Of a stretch of DNA of 7,518 bases, positions 5,700-7,518 are shown in pieces. Origin of the DNA: Eubacteriales Family XIII. Incertae Sedis bacterium (GTDB lineage: Bacteria; Bacillota; Clostridia; Peptostreptococcales; Anaerovoracaceae); contig JAISEX010000087.1 in NCBI GenBank assembly GCA_031263875.1, positions 1 to 7,518 of the forward strand. The letters run 5' to 3'. Below the pieces are notes generated by a model. That model was not told the DNA's origin and searched no databases. It saw only the letters and a list, made by a program, of their open reading frames with translations. Numbering within the stretch: position 1 is the first letter of the stretch; every line of letters starts with the position of its first letter. Position numbers and translations under genes: made by a program.

Positions 5700-7203
5700 A
5701 ATCTTCTCTCTCCCCGGGAACACGCGCGTGATGGCCGGTCGCGCTCTGATACGCGGCGGCGGCGGCAAGCAGTTCCATATCGTCCCACGCCCGCCCGATA
5801 AATTGCATACCCACGGGCATGCCGCCCTCGCTCCTATCGCTGCCGCACGGCAGGCTGACCGCCGGCAAACCCGCGAGATTGACCGACACCGTAAAAATGT
5901 CGCCGAGGTACATGGCGATCGGGTCGCGTACCTGCCCGCCGTGATGATACGCGACGGTAGGCGTTGCGGGCGTCAGGATAAAATCGCAGCCCGCGAGCGC
6001 GTCGTTAAATTCCTTCTTTATCAGATAGCGGACTTTCAGCGCTTTTTTATAATACGCGTCGAAATAGCCGGAGCTCAGCACGAACGAGCCGAGCATAATA
6101 CGCCGCTTGACCTCCGTGCCGAAGCCTTCGCTGCGGGACTTGTAATAGGTTTCGAGAATGTCCCGCGCCTGCCCCGAGCGATAGCCGTATTTGACGCCAT
6201 CGTAACGCGAAAGGTTCGAACTCGCTTCCGCGAATGACGTTATCAAGTAGACGGGTACCGCGTAATCCGCAAGCGGTAATGTTATTTCCGTAATTTCCGC
6301 GCCGAAAGACCGGATCTCGTCGATCGCGCCGCGAACGGCGTCCGTTACTCCCGGCGCCACGCCCTCCGCAAAATAATTCGTAGGCACCGCCACCTTCTTG
6401 CCGCGGAAAAAGCCCTCGGCGGAAGATGCCGCCGTCACTGCCGCGAACGGCTTCTCGATAACGCAGGTGCTGTCCTGCGGGTCGGGGCCGGATATGATCC
6501 GCATTATCTCGGCGCAGTCGAGCGCGTCTTTCGCGAGCGGGCCGATCTGGTCGAGCGACGAAGCAAACGCCATAAGCCCGTACCGCGACACGCTGCCGTA
6601 GGTCGGCTTAAAGCCCGTCAGACCCGTAAACGCGGCGGGCTGGCGAATGGAACCGCCCGTATCGGAGCCGAGCGCGTAGGGCGCAAGGCCCGCAGCGACC
6701 GCCGCCGCCGAACCGCCCGAAGAACCGCCCGGCACGCGCGAAGTATCCCACGGGTTGCGCGTGATCCCGAAATACGACGTTTCCGTGGAGCCGCCCATCG
6801 CGAATTCATCCATATTCGCCTTGCCGATAACCACCGCGCCCGCGGCCAGCATTTTTTCCACGGCCGTCGCAGTATACGGCGGGCGGAAACCGGCGAGGAT
6901 ACGCGACGCGGCCGTTGTCGCGCCTCCGTCTATGCACATATTATCCTTGATCGCCACGGGCACGCCCGCGAGCGGCGAATCCGCGTACGCCCCAGCGTCC
7001 AGTTTTGCCTGAATTTCTTCCGCGCGACGCATCGCGCCTTCCTCATCGAGGCTGATATACGCGTTTATCTTCGCGGAATCATCCGCCGTCTTCGCAAAAT
7101 CCGCCTTCGCCGCGTCGAGATAGTACCTTGTCAGCTCGAGGCTCGTTATTTTCTTCTCCCTGATAAGGCGCCCTTGTTCCAGCACCGTCATGTTTCTATA
7201 CAT
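5689..7203 (-). CDS. gatA: Asp-tRNA(Asn)/Glu-tRNA(Gln) amidotransferase subunit A
   Basis: A 504-residue glutaminase subunit of GatCAB, cytoplasmic. It hydrolyses glutamine and passes ammonia to GatB for transamidation of Asp-tRNA(Asn) or Glu-tRNA(Gln). It has the full amidase signature: AIKDN (Lys86), GGSSGGS (cis-Ser161) and DTGGSIRQPA (nucleophile Ser185). The spacing of 75 and 99 residues from the Lys matches the well-studied GatA triad. Length is close to the family norm. Two adjacent ATGs occur at 7206 and 7203. The first forms TAATG with the gatC stop but leaves only 2 nt after GAGGAG; the second leaves 5 nt and is preferred. The 3' end overlaps gatB by 11 nt, so all subunits are probably made in fixed ratio by coupled translation. 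Nothing looks broken. Confidence 0.96.
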   Translation of the reverse strand: MYRNMTVLEQGRLIREKKITSLELTRYYLDAAKADFAKTADDSAKINAYISLDEEGAMRRAEEIQAKLDAGAYADSPLAGVPVAIKDNMCIDGGATTAASRILAGFRPPYTATAVEKMLAAGAVVIGKANMDEFAMGGSTETSYFGITRNPWDTSRVPGGSSGGSAAAVAAGLAPYALGSDTGGSIRQPAAFTGLTGFKPTYGSVSRYGLMAFASSLDQIGPLAKDALDCAEIMRIISGPDPQDSTCVIEKPFAAVTAASSAEGFFRGKKVAVPTNYFAEGVAPGVTDAVRGAIDEIRSFGAEITEITLPLADYAVPVYLITSFAEASSNLSRYDGVKYGYRSGQARDILETYYKSRSEGFGTEVKRRIMLGSFVLSSGYFDAYYKKALKVRYLIKKEFNDALAGCDFILTPATPTVAYHHGGQVRDPIAMYLGDIFTVSVNLAGLPAVSLPCGSDRSEGGMPVGMQFIGRAWDDMELLAAAAAYQSATGHHARVPGEREDYAI

Positions 7204-7205
7204 CA

Positions 7206-7496
7206 TTACTCCTCGACCGTCCGGTGAACCTTGAAATACCGCCCCTTCGACTCGGGCGCGTTCGCGAGCATCGCCTCGTGCCGGTCCCCGTTCGTCACCT
7301 CGTCCGCGCGAAACACATTCGTCTTTTCAAACGGATGCGTCAACTCCGGAACGCCGTCCGTATCAAGCTCGTTCAATTTTTCGATATAGTCGAGTATGTC
7401 GGAAAGGTCGCTCTTGCGCGCCGCCTTCTCCTCCGGGCTCAGCTCGAGCCGCGAGAGGTCGCCGATATAGTCGATAAGTTTGTCGTCGATCTTCAT
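7206..7496 (-). CDS. gatC: Asp-tRNA(Asn)/Glu-tRNA(Gln) amidotransferase subunit C
   Basis: A 96-residue small subunit that wraps around the GatA-GatB interface and stabilises the complex. Family features are the N-terminal helix with YIGDLSRLELSPEE, the DILDYIEKLNELDTDGV segment, and a C-terminal half with RADEV and ESKGRYFKV. Length is typical. The ATG at 7496 follows AGGACGGAAA, giving a 6-nt spacer. It is the first gene of the gatC-gatA-gatB/aspS set visible here, and its stop TAA touches the gatA start as TAATG. The promoter and any further upstream gene lie beyond the right edge: only 22 bases remain, and these show no promoter. Confidence 0.95.
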   Translation of the reverse strand: MKIDDKLIDYIGDLSRLELSPEEKAARKSDLSDILDYIEKLNELDTDGVPELTHPFEKTNVFRADEVTNGDRHEAMLANAPESKGRYFKVHRTVEE

Positions 7497-7518
7497 TTTC
7501 CGTCCTTCGCTTTTCCAC

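Noticed and set aside
5700..5768. 23-residue N-terminal extension of the GatB frame
   Set aside because: It overlaps the conserved end of GatA, does not resemble GatB, and a good Shine-Dalgarno sequence precedes the ATG at 5699 that begins the canonical MPYETVIGLEVH start.
5464..6237. + strand open frame of about 257 codons across the gatA-gatB junction
   Set aside because: It lies opposite two clearly functional genes and shows no recognisable domain or upstream ribosome-binding site tied to it.

Overview
The window holds two unrelated gene groups that converge at about 2093-2234. The G+C-rich sequence, sortase-anchored pilins and complete GatCAB set suggest a Gram-positive Bacillota, most likely a clostridial or gut-type lineage. 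No rRNA or other taxonomic marker is present, so this is inference.

Left half, + strand (1-2092): the end of a sortase-dependent pilus operon. It contains the C-terminus of an LPXTG-like pilin (TTPTG sorting motif), a 160-nt structured spacer, a class B sortase with membrane segments at both ends, and a small Spy0128/FctA-type pilin. That pilin has a proline-rich tail and its own DPTG sorting signal and is probably the basal (wall-anchor) subunit. The sortase would polymerise or anchor both pilins. The small pilin appears to lack all three residues that make an intramolecular isopeptide bond, while the upstream pilin keeps the Asn.

Right half, - strand (7496 down to 2235): a tightly coupled gatC-gatA-gatB operon for the tRNA-dependent amidotransferase. 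It has one striking feature: gatB is fused in frame, through a linker of about 84 residues, to a complete aspartyl-tRNA synthetase. The AspRS part carries the His found in nondiscriminating enzymes. The single 1154-residue chain therefore joins the enzyme that would make Asp-tRNA(Asn) to the one that converts it to Asn-tRNA(Asn). In effect this is a covalent Asn-transamidosome, and it is the main finding here.

No RNA genes, insertion sequences, CRISPR arrays or convincing intrinsic terminators were seen. Promoters for both operons lie outside the window.
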